The position numbers and the translations under genes are program-made. From contig JACPVI010000020.1 in the NCBI GenBank assembly GCA_016191815.1, positions 1-64,000 of the forward strand: DNA of 64,000 nucleotides, given 5' to 3'. A model generated the notes under the pieces. The model was not told the origin of the DNA. It saw only the letters and a list, made by a program, of their open reading frames with translations, and did no database searches. Positions 32,296-40,923 of this stretch are shown piece by piece. This DNA comes from Myxococcales bacterium. GTDB taxonomy: Bacteria; Myxococcota; Myxococcia; Myxococcales; Myxococcaceae. Numbering within the stretch: position 1 is the first letter of the stretch; every line of letters starts with the position of its first letter.

Positions 32296-32362
32296 GCGAC
32301 AATTACACTGTTCTCATGATCCAGTTCCGATCAAAACCGCTGTTGTTTGGATCATTTGTCGC
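32296..32362. promoter_or_regulatory. AT-rich nested inverted repeat upstream of HU and the beta-helix gene
   Basis: GCGACAA (32296-32302) pairs with TTGTCGC (32356-32362), and ATGATCCA (32316-32323) pairs with TGGATCAT (32348-32355). The segment is strikingly AT-rich against the rest of the window. It lies between the two divergent genes and may bind a regulator or be part of their promoters. The rest of 32210-32456 shows only the HU promoter and a GGGGAGG ribosome site at 32447-32453 for the next gene. Confidence 0.55.
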
Positions 32363-32456
32363 GACGTTTCGATCGCGTTCCCCGGGGCTTGGGAAGGCAA
32401 CCCGATCGAAACAGGCAGGCGACGGATCGCCCGGGAGGCTCTAGGCTGGGGAGGTC

Positions 32457-33932
32457 TTGCGCCCCCTTCTCCCCATCGCCCTGGCGGGGCTCGTCTGTTG
32501 TCAACCGGCGCGCGGTCCGGCTCCGCCGCCTCCGGCGCAAGATCGCCCGAGGGCCGAGCGGTGGGTGGACGCCTCGGCGCCGCCGGGGGGCGACGGAAGT
32601 CGAGGCCGCCCTTTCCGGGAGCTTCTGCCGGCCCTGCTCGAGGCCGAGGCGGGGCCGGCGGTGGTCCACCTTTCGAGCGGGCTCTACGAAGGTCCCTTCG
32701 AGCTTCCCTCCCGGGTGTCGCTGGTGGGCCATGGAGCAGTGGTGCTCTACAGCGAGCAGCGGTCGGCGCCGCTCCTCAAGGCGAAGGGCGGCGCGAACCT
32801 CGAGGGGCTGATGTTGCAGGGCGGAGCGGTGGGGCTGTCGGTGGGAGGAGGCGAGGTGGCGCTCTCGGAGGTGAAGCTGAGCGGCTTTCGGCAGGCGGGC
32901 ATCGCGGTGGAGGAAGGCGAGCTTCGGGCCAGGGGGCTCGAAGTCTCTGGGACGCTCTCGGGGACGCGGGGAGTATCGGTCGGCCCGCTCGGCTCGGCGC
33001 AGCTTGGCTCCAGCGCCTTTCTCGGCGCGCTCGGCCGCGCGGTGGAGGTGCGCGGCGGGAGCGCCAAGCTGGAGCGCTGCCGCTTCGAGGGCCCGGCGGT
33101 GGGCCTCCACGCCGTGGGCGGGGAGGCCGAGGTGTCCGACTCCAGCTTCTCCGGCGGCCGGGGCCCGGCTCTCTTCGCCGCCAAGGCGACCCTGCGGGTG
33201 GCGCGCACCTTGGTGCACGGGCACGAGTACGGGCTCCAGGCCGGGGAGTCGGCCCGGCTCGAAGTGTCGGACTTCACCTCGGTGCGGGCGGAGCGCGCGG
33301 CGGTCGCCCTCACCGGCGCCCGGGGCCGGATGGAGGACGTGCTGGCGATCGAGGCTGGCAGCTTCGGGGGCGTGCAGTTGGCAGAGGCGGAGGTGCAGAT
33401 GCGCCGCCTCTTCGTCCACCGCGCGGTGGGGCAGGGGCTGTTCTCCCGAGGAGGGAAGCTCTGGCTCGCCGGCGCCCAAGTCGTCGCCGTCCGGGCGGAC
33501 GGGGAGGGCTCCCACCAAAGCGGAGGCGACGGCCTGCGGCTTCACGGAGGTGAATCGCGCATCGAGGACGTGACGGTCCGCGACGTGGATGGGGCCGGGC
33601 TGGTGGCGCTCTCCGCGGCGGTGGCGGCAGTCCGGGAGTTCGACTGCGAGCGATGCCGCCTCGGGGGGGTGTCGGCCGACACCGGCTCGTCGGTGGACGC
33701 GGTTTCCCTTCGGGTGAGCGAATCGCCCTCGGCCCTGGTGGTGGGTGGCGAGGCGAGGGTGCGAGTGGACCAGCTCACCGCGAGGGGCACCTCCGAGGTG
33801 GTGTGGGCGGAGTGCGGGCAAGGGGTGCAGGTGCTGATCGGCCGCCACCAGGCGGAGGTGCCGCTCAGGCTGGGAGGGTGCGTGGGCGTCTGGGATTCCC
33901 CCGGGCTGCCTTGGCCACCGCCGCCGCCCTGA
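32457..33932 (+). CDS. Right-handed beta-helix lipoprotein
   Basis: The 491-residue product starts at TTG 32457 with GGGGAGG just upstream and has a lipoprotein signal (MRPLLPIALAGLVCC). After a proline linker the whole remainder is composed of short repeated beta-strand rungs with G-V and A-V pairs (GGEVALSEVKLSGFRQAGIAVEEGELRA and so on), the pattern of a right-handed parallel beta-helix, as in pectate lyase-like or periplasmic copper-binding NosD-like proteins. No catalytic motif is visible, so it may be structural or a binding protein on the cell surface. Codon use fits its neighbours. Confidence 0.7.
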   Translation: MRPLLPIALAGLVCCQPARGPAPPPPAQDRPRAERWVDASAPPGGDGSRGRPFRELLPALLEAEAGPAVVHLSSGLYEGPFELPSRVSLVGHGAVVLYSEQRSAPLLKAKGGANLEGLMLQGGAVGLSVGGGEVALSEVKLSGFRQAGIAVEEGELRARGLEVSGTLSGTRGVSVGPLGSAQLGSSAFLGALGRAVEVRGGSAKLERCRFEGPAVGLHAVGGEAEVSDSSFSGGRGPALFAAKATLRVARTLVHGHEYGLQAGESARLEVSDFTSVRAERAAVALTGARGRMEDVLAIEAGSFGGVQLAEAEVQMRRLFVHRAVGQGLFSRGGKLWLAGAQVVAVRADGEGSHQSGGDGLRLHGGESRIEDVTVRDVDGAGLVALSAAVAAVREFDCERCRLGGVSADTGSSVDAVSLRVSESPSALVVGGEARVRVDQLTARGTSEVVWAECGQGVQVLIGRHQAEVPLRLGGCVGVWDSPGLPWPPPPP

Positions 33933-33999
33933 GGCCGACCTTTGGCCGCCAAACTTGTTATGGTGTCCCCTTCCGCTCGCGCTGGAGGCCGGAGAGGTG

Positions 34000-34824
34000 G
34001 TGAAGCTGCGCAAGCTGATGTTCGTCCTTCCCAACCTCTTCACCGTCACCTCCATCTTCTGCGGCTTCTACGCCATCACCCTCTGCGCCGGAGAGGCGAG
34101 CCCGGCGCAGCTGTACCAGGCGGCCCTGGCCATATTCTTCGCCATCTTCTTCGACGGCTTCGACGGGAGGGTGGCCCGGCTGACGAAGACCCAGACCCAG
34201 TTCGGGGTGGAGTTGGACAGCCTGGCGGACGTCGTCTCGTTCGGGGTGGCGCCGGCCATGCTGGTGTTCAAGTGGGCGCTGCAGGACTTGGGCTTCGTGG
34301 GCGTCTTCGTGGCCTTCGCCTTCGCGGCGTGCGGGGCGCTAAGGCTGGCCCGCTTCAACGTGCTCGCCCAGCGGAACAACTCCGGGCCTTCGCGCTTCTT
34401 CATCGGCCTGCCCATTCCCCTGGCGGCGGGGATGATCGTCTCGATGGTGATCGCCCACCACGGCGCCAAGGGCGGCCCGGTGGGCGCCTCCGCCCAGCTG
34501 CCGATCGCCATCGCGGTGGTGCTGCTCGCGGTGCTGATGGTGTCCACGGTCCGCTACCGGACCTTCAAGGACTTGCAGCTGTCCACCAAGTCGGCCACCG
34601 CCTTCATGGTGGTGGTGGCGGGCGGGGTGGTGGTGGCCACCCAGCTCCACCCGGCCTTCGTGCTCTTGGCGTACTTCTCCGTCTATCTTGCGTTCGGGCT
34701 GGTCGAGTCGGTGTTCCTCTTGAGGCGGCACTTGCTCGCGCGCAAGGCGGCGCCGGCGCCCTCCGAATCCGAGGAAGAAGAGGACGAAGAGCCGAGCGAC
34801 GTGGACGAGCAGGAGTATCTGTAG
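34000..34824 (+). CDS. pssA: CDP-diacylglycerol--serine O-phosphatidyltransferase
   Basis: This inner-membrane enzyme makes phosphatidylserine, the precursor of phosphatidylethanolamine. The CDP-alcohol phosphatidyltransferase motif is complete: DGRVARLTKTQTQFGVELD with the following SLAD, that is DG-x2-AR-x8-G-x3-D-x3-D. About eight hydrophobic segments span the protein, and the C-terminus is a charged tail (SEEEEDEEPSDVDEQEYL). I take GTG 34000 (274 residues), because GGAGG lies 11 bases upstream and the family N-terminus LRKLMFVLPNLFT follows. The longer frame begins at TTG 33955. Confidence 0.93.
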   Translation: MKLRKLMFVLPNLFTVTSIFCGFYAITLCAGEASPAQLYQAALAIFFAIFFDGFDGRVARLTKTQTQFGVELDSLADVVSFGVAPAMLVFKWALQDLGFVGVFVAFAFAACGALRLARFNVLAQRNNSGPSRFFIGLPIPLAAGMIVSMVIAHHGAKGGPVGASAQLPIAIAVVLLAVLMVSTVRYRTFKDLQLSTKSATAFMVVVAGGVVVATQLHPAFVLLAYFSVYLAFGLVESVFLLRRHLLARKAAPAPSESEEEEDEEPSDVDEQEYL

Positions 34825-34860
34825 ACGGCCCTCGCGCCCCGGGTACACTCCGCGCCCTCC

Positions 34861-36117
34861 GTGCGCGTCGAAGTCCTCTGCACAGGCGACGAGCTGTTGA
34901 CCGGGCTGACTCCGGACACCAACGGGCAGTACTTCGCCGAGCGGCTGTTGGAGTCTCTGGGGATTCGGCTCGCCCGCATCACCACCGTGGGCGACGAGGT
35001 GGAGGACATCGAGTCGGCGCTGCGCGAGCTTTCGGCGCGGGCCGACGCGGTGCTGGTCTCCGGAGGGCTCGGGCCGACCGCCGACGACCGCACCGCCGAG
35101 GCGGCGGCTCGCGCCCAGGGCGTCGCGCTGGTCGAGGACGGGCGGGCGCTGGAGCACATCCGGCGCCGGTTCGCCGAGCGGGGGGTGGCCTTCACCCCCA
35201 ACAACGCCCGGCAGGCGCTCGTGCCCCAGGGCGCCGAGGCGATCATCAACCCGGTGGGCACGGCGCCGATGCTGGTGCAACGGTTGGGGAGATGCACGCT
35301 CTTCTACCTCCCCGGTGTCCCCTCGGAGCTTCGCCACCTGGTGGAGCGGCAGGTGCTGCCCCGGCTCCGCGAGCTGGCCGCGGGCGAGGGGAAAAGGACC
35401 TTCAGGGCACTTGGGGTGCTCAAGACGGTGGGGCTGCCCGAGTCACACCTGGACGCGCTGGTCGCTCCGGTGGTGGTGCGCCACCCGAAGGTGGAGTTCG
35501 GCTTCCGCACCCACGCGCCCGAGAATCACCTCAAGCTGCTCGCCGAGGGGGAGGCCGAGCACGTCGCGATCGAGGCCCTCGAGGCAGCCGCCGCCGACTG
35601 CCGCGAGGTGCTGAGAAGGTGGCTTTTCGCCGAGGATGAAGACACGCTTCCGGGAGTGCTCGCGGAGGCGCTGAGGGCGCGCGGCCAGACGGTGGCGGTG
35701 GCGGAGAGCATCACCGGAGGGCTGGTCTGCCAGCTCTTGACGGAGCCGGCTGGCGCGACCGCCTACTTCAAAGGAGGAGTGGTCGCCTACCACGACATCC
35801 TCAAGCGGCGGTGGGCCCATGTCTCAAAGGAGGCGCTGTCGACGGGAGGCGCCGTCTCGGCCGAGGTGGCGCGGCAGATGGCGAGGGGCATCCGAGAGGA
35901 GCTGTCCGCCACCTACGGCCTTTCGCTCACCGGATTTGCCGGGCCGGATGGAGGCACCGAGGCGGACCCGGTGGGCACGGTGTACCTCGCGCTTGCCTTC
36001 GAGGGCGGCGAGGAGCACGAGCGCTCGCTCTTCCGGGGAAGCCGCGAGCGGGTCCGCCAGTTCGCCGCCCACACGGCGCTGGACATCTTGCGCCGCCGCG
36101 TCCTAGGAGGCGGCTAG
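34861..36117 (+). CDS. cinA: CinA-family nucleotide pyrophosphatase/amidase
   Basis: The 418-residue protein is a two-domain CinA. An N-terminal MoaB/MogA-like domain starts VEVLCTGDELLTGLTPDTNG and contains VSGGLGPTADD. The C-terminal nicotinamide-nucleotide amidase domain starts VAVAESITGGL and ends in ALDILRRRVLGGG. Characterised CinA proteins hydrolyse ADP-ribose and deamidate NMN. The start is GTG 34861. It lies between pssA (36 bases away) and the next gene (3 bases away), so all three are probably one operon. Confidence 0.93.
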   Translation: MRVEVLCTGDELLTGLTPDTNGQYFAERLLESLGIRLARITTVGDEVEDIESALRELSARADAVLVSGGLGPTADDRTAEAAARAQGVALVEDGRALEHIRRRFAERGVAFTPNNARQALVPQGAEAIINPVGTAPMLVQRLGRCTLFYLPGVPSELRHLVERQVLPRLRELAAGEGKRTFRALGVLKTVGLPESHLDALVAPVVVRHPKVEFGFRTHAPENHLKLLAEGEAEHVAIEALEAAAADCREVLRRWLFAEDEDTLPGVLAEALRARGQTVAVAESITGGLVCQLLTEPAGATAYFKGGVVAYHDILKRRWAHVSKEALSTGGAVSAEVARQMARGIREELSATYGLSLTGFAGPDGGTEADPVGTVYLALAFEGGEEHERSLFRGSRERVRQFAAHTALDILRRRVLGGG

Positions 36118-36120
36118 CAA

Positions 36121-37683
36121 GTGGGCCGAAAGAAGCGCACAAAGGAAGCGGCGAAGGGAGGGCCGCCCCCACCTTCGCTCGGGCCGAGCGGGGGAAATGC
36201 CGAGCCCGCTGGCGATGCCGTTCGCCCCGAACCCGGTGGCCCGGCCGTTCAGCCCGAGCCCATCGAGGGGGAGCGGCGGCAGGCTCCCGAGCCCGCGGCG
36301 GTGGCGGCGATGCCGGCCTCTCCGCTCTGGGCCGCCGCGCGGGCGTGGACCGCCGCCACCAAGGTGGAGCTTGTTCTGTTCGCGGTGAGCTACGCCCTCT
36401 TGGCGAGCTTCTCCTCGCAGCGCTTCCTCAGGCAAAGCGAGGCCCCGCACTTCGTCTACCAGGCCAAGGCGTGGCTCGACGGCCGGCTGGATCTGGATCC
36501 GGACGGATTGCCCGAGCGCACCGAGCTCAAGCCCCCGCTGCCGACGGTGATCGGGCGGATGCCCTTCTTCGAGGACTGGGCCTGCGTCCGGCTGGTGGAC
36601 GGCAAGAAAGTGCGCTGCGAGGGACCGGTGCGAGCGGGAGACCGCTTCTACTCGAGCTTCCCCGCCTTCCCCTCGGTGGTGATGCTGCCGTTCGTCGCCA
36701 TCCACGGCTACCAGCTCAACGACACCTCCTTCGGGGTGCTGGTGGGGGCCCTGGCGGTGGCGCTCTTCTATTCGCTCCTGCGCCGGATGACGTCTTTGGG
36801 CGAGTCGCAGCGCGGGCAGGCAGAGAACGCGGCGCTCGCCTTGCTCCTCGGCTTCGGGACGCTCTTCTTCTACTGCGCCATCCGGGGCGAGGTCTGGTTC
36901 TCCGCCGAGGTGATGGGGGTGGCGCTCACCTGCCTCTACGTCCGCTGCTCCATCGGCGGCCGGCAACCCATCTTGGCCGGGCTGTTCTTCTCCATGGCGG
37001 TGCTCACCCGCACCCCGCTGCTCTTCGCCGGGGTGTTCTTCCTCGTCGAGGCGGTCTGCCCGGGGCCCAATCGCCTGGAGCAATTGCGGAAGCTCGGGGA
37101 GGGCTTCCGCCCGGTCCTCAAGAAGCTCGGGCTGTTCGCGGCCGGGGCCGCGCCGCTCGGGCTCTTGGCCGCCGTCTACAACCAGGTGCGGTTTGGCAGC
37201 TTCACCGAGTTCGGCCACCGCTTCATCTACTTCAACCGGGTGAACGCGGACATCGACCGCTTCGGCCTCTTCGACTTCGCCTACCTCAAGCGCAACATCG
37301 AGGCCGCGTTCCTCAAGCTTCCCGACGTGAGCCTGAATCCTCCCCGGCTGGGCTACGACCCGCATGGGATGTCGCTCTTGGTCACTCTTCCGCTCATTCC
37401 CTTCCTGTTCTTCCCGAGGGAGAAGCAGCGGCTCTCGTGGCCGCTGTGGCTCGCGGTGGCAGCCTGCGCGGTGCCGGGGCTCTTCTACCAGAACACCGGC
37501 TACATGCAGTTCGGCTTCCGCTTCAGCCTCGACTACACGCCCTACCTCCTCCTGCTCTTCGCGGTGGGAGGCTCCTCGCTCAAGAGCCGCTGGGTGATGG
37601 CGGCCGCCGCCCTCGCGGTGGCGGTGAACTTCTGGGGAGCAGCGGCCTTCCGCGGCTACACCGAGATGGTCCGCGGCTGGTGA
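36121..37683 (+). CDS. Polytopic membrane protein, GT-C-like
   Basis: The 520-residue product has an N-terminal proline/charged tail (residues 1-70) and then about ten membrane segments. A periplasmic loop contains SEAPHFVYQAKAWLDGRLDL, and there are DxD-like acidic residues near residue 120. The layout resembles GT-C glycosyltransferases or mannosyltransferase-like proteins that use lipid-linked sugars. No motif allows a substrate call, and transport or other roles remain possible. Start GTG 36121 follows the cinA stop by 3 bases. Confidence 0.6.
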   Translation: MGRKKRTKEAAKGGPPPPSLGPSGGNAEPAGDAVRPEPGGPAVQPEPIEGERRQAPEPAAVAAMPASPLWAAARAWTAATKVELVLFAVSYALLASFSSQRFLRQSEAPHFVYQAKAWLDGRLDLDPDGLPERTELKPPLPTVIGRMPFFEDWACVRLVDGKKVRCEGPVRAGDRFYSSFPAFPSVVMLPFVAIHGYQLNDTSFGVLVGALAVALFYSLLRRMTSLGESQRGQAENAALALLLGFGTLFFYCAIRGEVWFSAEVMGVALTCLYVRCSIGGRQPILAGLFFSMAVLTRTPLLFAGVFFLVEAVCPGPNRLEQLRKLGEGFRPVLKKLGLFAAGAAPLGLLAAVYNQVRFGSFTEFGHRFIYFNRVNADIDRFGLFDFAYLKRNIEAAFLKLPDVSLNPPRLGYDPHGMSLLVTLPLIPFLFFPREKQRLSWPLWLAVAACAVPGLFYQNTGYMQFGFRFSLDYTPYLLLLFAVGGSSLKSRWVMAAAALAVAVNFWGAAAFRGYTEMVRGW

Positions 37684-37699
37684 GGCCGCGGGGAGGACG

Positions 37700-37718
37700 G
37701 GCGGCCCCGGCGGCCGCC
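37700..37718 (+). terminator. GC hairpin after the GT-C-like gene
   Basis: GGCGGCC (37700-37706) pairs with GGCCGCC (37712-37718) around a 5-base loop, 16 bases after the stop at 37683. No T-tract follows. The rest of 37719-37872 shows no convincing gene; a minus-strand stub ends at 37736. Confidence 0.35.
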
Positions 37719-37872
37719 AACCGTCGCGAAGGCGGTCAGTCGCATCCGGTGGCGACCGCGAGCGCGCGGCAGACCTCTCTCATTCGCTCCCGCGAGAGGC
37801 TGCCGCCGAAGGTGGGGGCCGTTCACCCACCGGGTCTCGGCTTCCCTTGAAAGGAGCGGTGCTGAACCGCGC

Positions 37873-38094
37873 CTAGGGCTGCGCCCGGGGCGGAACTCTC
37901 ACCCGGGCGCCTCCCACCCGCCGGTCCCACTCTGCCGGGGCGCCGCCCCATCCTCGTACCGTGCCCGGAGGCGCCTGGAGGCCCGCAGGTGGCAAGCAAA
38001 CCGCGCCTTGCGGTTCCCTCCTCGAGGCGAGGCCGAGGCCGGCCGCCCCGCACGCGGCGGTGGCCAGCGCCGCGAGGAGCCAGCCCCCTCTCAC
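37873..38094 (-). CDS. Small exported protein overlapping the recA stop
   Basis: GTG 38094 overlaps the recA stop (GTGA), with GGAGGAGG inside the end of recA at ideal spacing, so translation is coupled. The 73-residue product begins [23 protein letters not shown], a signal or anchor segment, possibly a lipoprotein (TAAC). It continues with a short Arg/Pro-rich tail. I recognise no family. It could be real or a chance open frame at high GC; the start signals favour real. Confidence 0.4.
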   Translation of the reverse strand: MRGGWLLAALATAACGAAGLGLASRREPQGAVCLPPAGLQAPPGTVRGWGGAPAEWDRRVGGARVRVPPRAQP

Positions 38095-39113
38095 GCCGCC
38101 TCCTCCACCGCCGGCTTCGCCGGTCCGGAGTGGGAGAGGATCTGCGCCGCCAGCTCCTCCAGCACCGAAGAGTGCTCGCGGAGCCATTCCGCCGCGCGCT
38201 CCCGCCCCTGGCCGATCCGCTCGCCCCGGAAGGAGAAGTGGCTGCCCGACTTCTCCAACAGCCCGAACTGGACGCCCAGATCGAGCACCTCTCCCGCGCG
38301 GGAGATGCCCTGCCCGTAGAGGATGTCGAACTCGGTCTCCTGGAATGGCGGGGCCACCTTGTTCTTCACCACCTTCACCTTGGCCCGGGTGCCGATCACG
38401 CTCTCCCCGTCCTTGATGTTGCCGGTGCGGCGGATCTCGCAGCGGACCGAGGAGTAGAACTTGAGCGCGTTCCCTCCGGTGGTGGTCTCGGGGTTGCCGA
38501 ACACCACGCCGATCTTCATGCGGATCTGATTGATGAAGATGATGCAGGTGCCCGACCGGCTCACCGCCCCGGTCAGCTTCCGGAGCGCCTGGCTCATCAG
38601 CCGCGCCTGCACGCCCATGTGCGCGTCCCCCATCTCGCCCTCGATCTCCGCCCGCGGCACCAGCGCCGCCACCGAGTCGATCACGATCAGATCCACCGCC
38701 CCGGAGCGGACCAGGTGCTCGGTGATCTCCAGCGCCTGCTCCCCCGTGTCCGGCTGCGAGACCAGCAACTCCTCCACCCGCACCCCGAGCTTGCGCGCGT
38801 AGCTCACGTCCAGCGCGTGCTCGGCGTCGATGAAGGCGGCCACTCCGCCCTGCGCCTGCACCTGGGCGATCGCGTGGAGCGTCAGCGTCGTCTTCCCCGA
38901 CGACTCGTTGCCGAAGATCTCCACCACCCGCCCGCGCGGGTAGCCGCCCACTCCGAACGCCCGGTCCAGGCCGACCGAGCCCGATGGGATCACCGCGATC
39001 TTTTGATCCACCGCATCGGCCCCGAGCTGCATCACCGCGCCGCGCCCGAACTGCTTCTCGATCGCCGCCACCGCCGCCGCCACTGCCTTCAGCTTCTCGT
39101 TCATCTTGCTCAT
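38091..39113 (-). CDS. recA: Recombinase RecA
   Basis: This is the DNA strand-exchange protein that also triggers LexA cleavage. The 340-residue length is standard. Walker A is GNESSGKT (68-75; Asn where many family members have Pro). Other landmarks are [40 protein letters not shown] for loop L2, and [22 protein letters not shown] 39113 follows GGGAGAG. I saw no LexA-type box upstream, so regulation is not visible. A small gene overlaps its stop. Confidence 0.97.
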   Translation of the reverse strand: MSKMNEKLKAVAAAVAAIEKQFGRGAVMQLGADAVDQKIAVIPSGSVGLDRAFGVGGYPRGRVVEIFGNESSGKTTLTLHAIAQVQAQGGVAAFIDAEHALDVSYARKLGVRVEELLVSQPDTGEQALEITEHLVRSGAVDLIVIDSVAALVPRAEIEGEMGDAHMGVQARLMSQALRKLTGAVSRSGTCIIFINQIRMKIGVVFGNPETTTGGNALKFYSSVRCEIRRTGNIKDGESVIGTRAKVKVVKNKVAPPFQETEFDILYGQGISRAGEVLDLGVQFGLLEKSGSHFSFRGERIGQGRERAAEWLREHSSVLEELAAQILSHSGPAKPAVEEAA

Positions 39114-39444
39114 CTCTCCCTCGCCTCCCACTCTCCTGGAAGGAATGCCCGCGGGTGGATTCCCGCGCGGTCCTTCGCCCGCCCCGAGCAACGCACGTGC
39201 CGCCAGTGCCTCCTCTGGACCGAGAGCCCGCACCGTCTCGGAGGGCTCGCCCCGTCCGAGAGCCCGGAGCGGCACCGATGTCTCTCGCTCTAAGAGAAGG
39301 CGAGGCCCGGCCGGCCCCTCTGGCGTCACTGTCGCGGTAGGAGCCCCGAGGCGCCGCGTCATCGAAGCGGAAGTCCGCGTAGGGGCTGGAAAAAACCTGG
39401 TCCGGTCCTTGCTGCACCCGAGGGAGGCCAGGAGGTTGTGCCTG
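39114..39444. other. Gene-free stretch upstream of recA
   Basis: These 331 bases separate the divergent recA and lipoprotein genes. I see no gene with a supported start. The 11-base motif CCGAGAGCCCG occurs twice, at 39220-39230 and 39256-39266, with a partial inverse (CGGAGGGCTCG) between them. This could fold into a hairpin or be an operator. No clear -35/-10 pair and no LexA box were found. Confidence 0.5.
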
Positions 39445-40917
39445 ATGCGGTGGTCAGCGGTGGTGCTATTGGGGGTGGGGGCAGTGGCGTGCGAGCGGCC
39501 GCCGGCGCCCGAGGAGATCGCGGCTCGCACCGCGTCCAAGGCTTCGGAGCTGATCCGGGGGGCGAATGAGGCAGCGCAGTCCGCCAACGGGGCCAGCTCG
39601 CTCTCGAGCGTGACCGCGGCGGTGAACGCGATGAGGGGGAGCTTCGACTCGGTGCCGGTGAGCGGCGAGGCGAGGTGTCCGCCTGGGGCGACCTGCGCCA
39701 CGGTGGAGGCGCGGCCTCCCACCGCGCCGGCCCAGCAAGAGGTGGAGAGCGCCACCGAGAAGATGGCGCGCTTCCTTGGTGAGCGGGTGTTCACCAAGGA
39801 GAACGTCGAATCGACCGAGCCCGGCGGGGCAGTGTTCCGCCTGGAGGGGACGGATCTGTGCACCAACGGCGAGCAGGTGCCCACGCCGGAGTGCATCGAG
39901 GAGGTCGACCGCCTCGAGGTACGGGTCCGCGCGGTGACCGGCCCGGGCGAGGCGGTGGACTTGTATCTTTGGATCGGCCCCGACCGCCGCCAGCCGCTGG
40001 TCCTCAAGATAAGGGAGGGGAGCCTCTCGGCCGCGGTGGATCTCGCGGAGCTCAAGGCGGTCCTCGAGCTGGCGCAGGCGGGCGGCAGCTCCGCGGCGCT
40101 CCCGGTGATGAGCGGCCAGCTCGAGCTGCTCTTGGAGCGGCACGGCGAAGGCGATTACGGGCTGGGGCTCTCGGTGCTCAAGGAGATCTCCATCGTCGCC
40201 ACCGACGAGGTGGGGGCGACCCGCAGCTTCATCACCGCGGCGAAGACGCCGGTGTGGGCGTTCCGCATCGAGGGGCCGCGACGCCGGATCACCTTCGACC
40301 TCGACCTGGGGGTGACGCAGTACACCTTCCCTTACGCGCCGGACGTGTCGGCGTTCGGGCGCGCCGGCCAGCAGATGACGCTGCACTTGAGCGGGCTGTC
40401 GTTCGCCTTCTCCGCGGAGGAAGGCCAGCGCGACTTCGTGGTCGCCCACCTGGGGCTGGGCGAGGCGCAGAGCTACCTCACCTTGGACAAGCACACCCTC
40501 TTCACCGCGGATCTCAACCGCCTGTCCGGGCGGCACTTCGACGTGAGCATGGAGGCCGGAGCCGACGGGCTTCCCGCCATCCGGGTGCTCCCGGAGCTGG
40601 ACCTGTCGGCCGGCTTCTTCCTCCGTCCCCTGATGGTGGATCCCGACGCCTACGTGCCTTCGTTCTACGAGGACGAGCGTTACCGGCTGAGGTTGTCGGG
40701 TGGCTCGGCGCCGGCGGTGAAGCCGTTGCGGCCTGCGCCGGAGAAGGGCTTCCCCGGCGGGCTGGAGGTCCTCTCCGGAGAGCTTCGGCTGGAGACGGAC
40801 CGCGCTGGAGTCCCGCCGGTGGTGGTCAAGCAGGGGCAGTGCCTGCTGGACAGGAGCTCGATCGATCCGTCGGCGCATCCCCTGCTCGGTCACTTCGAGG
40901 TCCGCGCCTGCCCGTGA
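39445..40917 (+). CDS. Large putative lipoprotein of unknown function
   Basis: The 490-residue product has a lipobox ([16 protein letters not shown]) with GGAGG (39431-39435) upstream of ATG 39445. After a helical linker (residues 17-60) the mature part is rich in beta strands; it contains several Cys pairs ([37 protein letters not shown]) that may form disulfides. It lacks a family I know. Its stop is 6 bases from the end of the convergent comM gene. Confidence 0.6.
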   Translation: MRWSAVVLLGVGAVACERPPAPEEIAARTASKASELIRGANEAAQSANGASSLSSVTAAVNAMRGSFDSVPVSGEARCPPGATCATVEARPPTAPAQQEVESATEKMARFLGERVFTKENVESTEPGGAVFRLEGTDLCTNGEQVPTPECIEEVDRLEVRVRAVTGPGEAVDLYLWIGPDRRQPLVLKIREGSLSAAVDLAELKAVLELAQAGGSSAALPVMSGQLELLLERHGEGDYGLGLSVLKEISIVATDEVGATRSFITAAKTPVWAFRIEGPRRRITFDLDLGVTQYTFPYAPDVSAFGRAGQQMTLHLSGLSFAFSAEEGQRDFVVAHLGLGEAQSYLTLDKHTLFTADLNRLSGRHFDVSMEAGADGLPAIRVLPELDLSAGFFLRPLMVDPDAYVPSFYEDERYRLRLSGGSAPAVKPLRPAPEKGFPGGLEVLSGELRLETDRAGVPPVVVKQGQCLLDRSSIDPSAHPLLGHFEVRACP

Positions 40918-40923
40918 GCCGCG

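Noticed and set aside
37736-37824. Minus-strand stub ending SRERMREVCRALAVATGCD
   Set aside because: It looks peptide-like but is only about 27 codons from an in-frame stop, with no ribosome site or known family; may be a remnant but cannot be supported.
39114-39200. LexA box for recA
   Set aside because: I looked for a palindromic SOS box in the recA upstream region and saw none.
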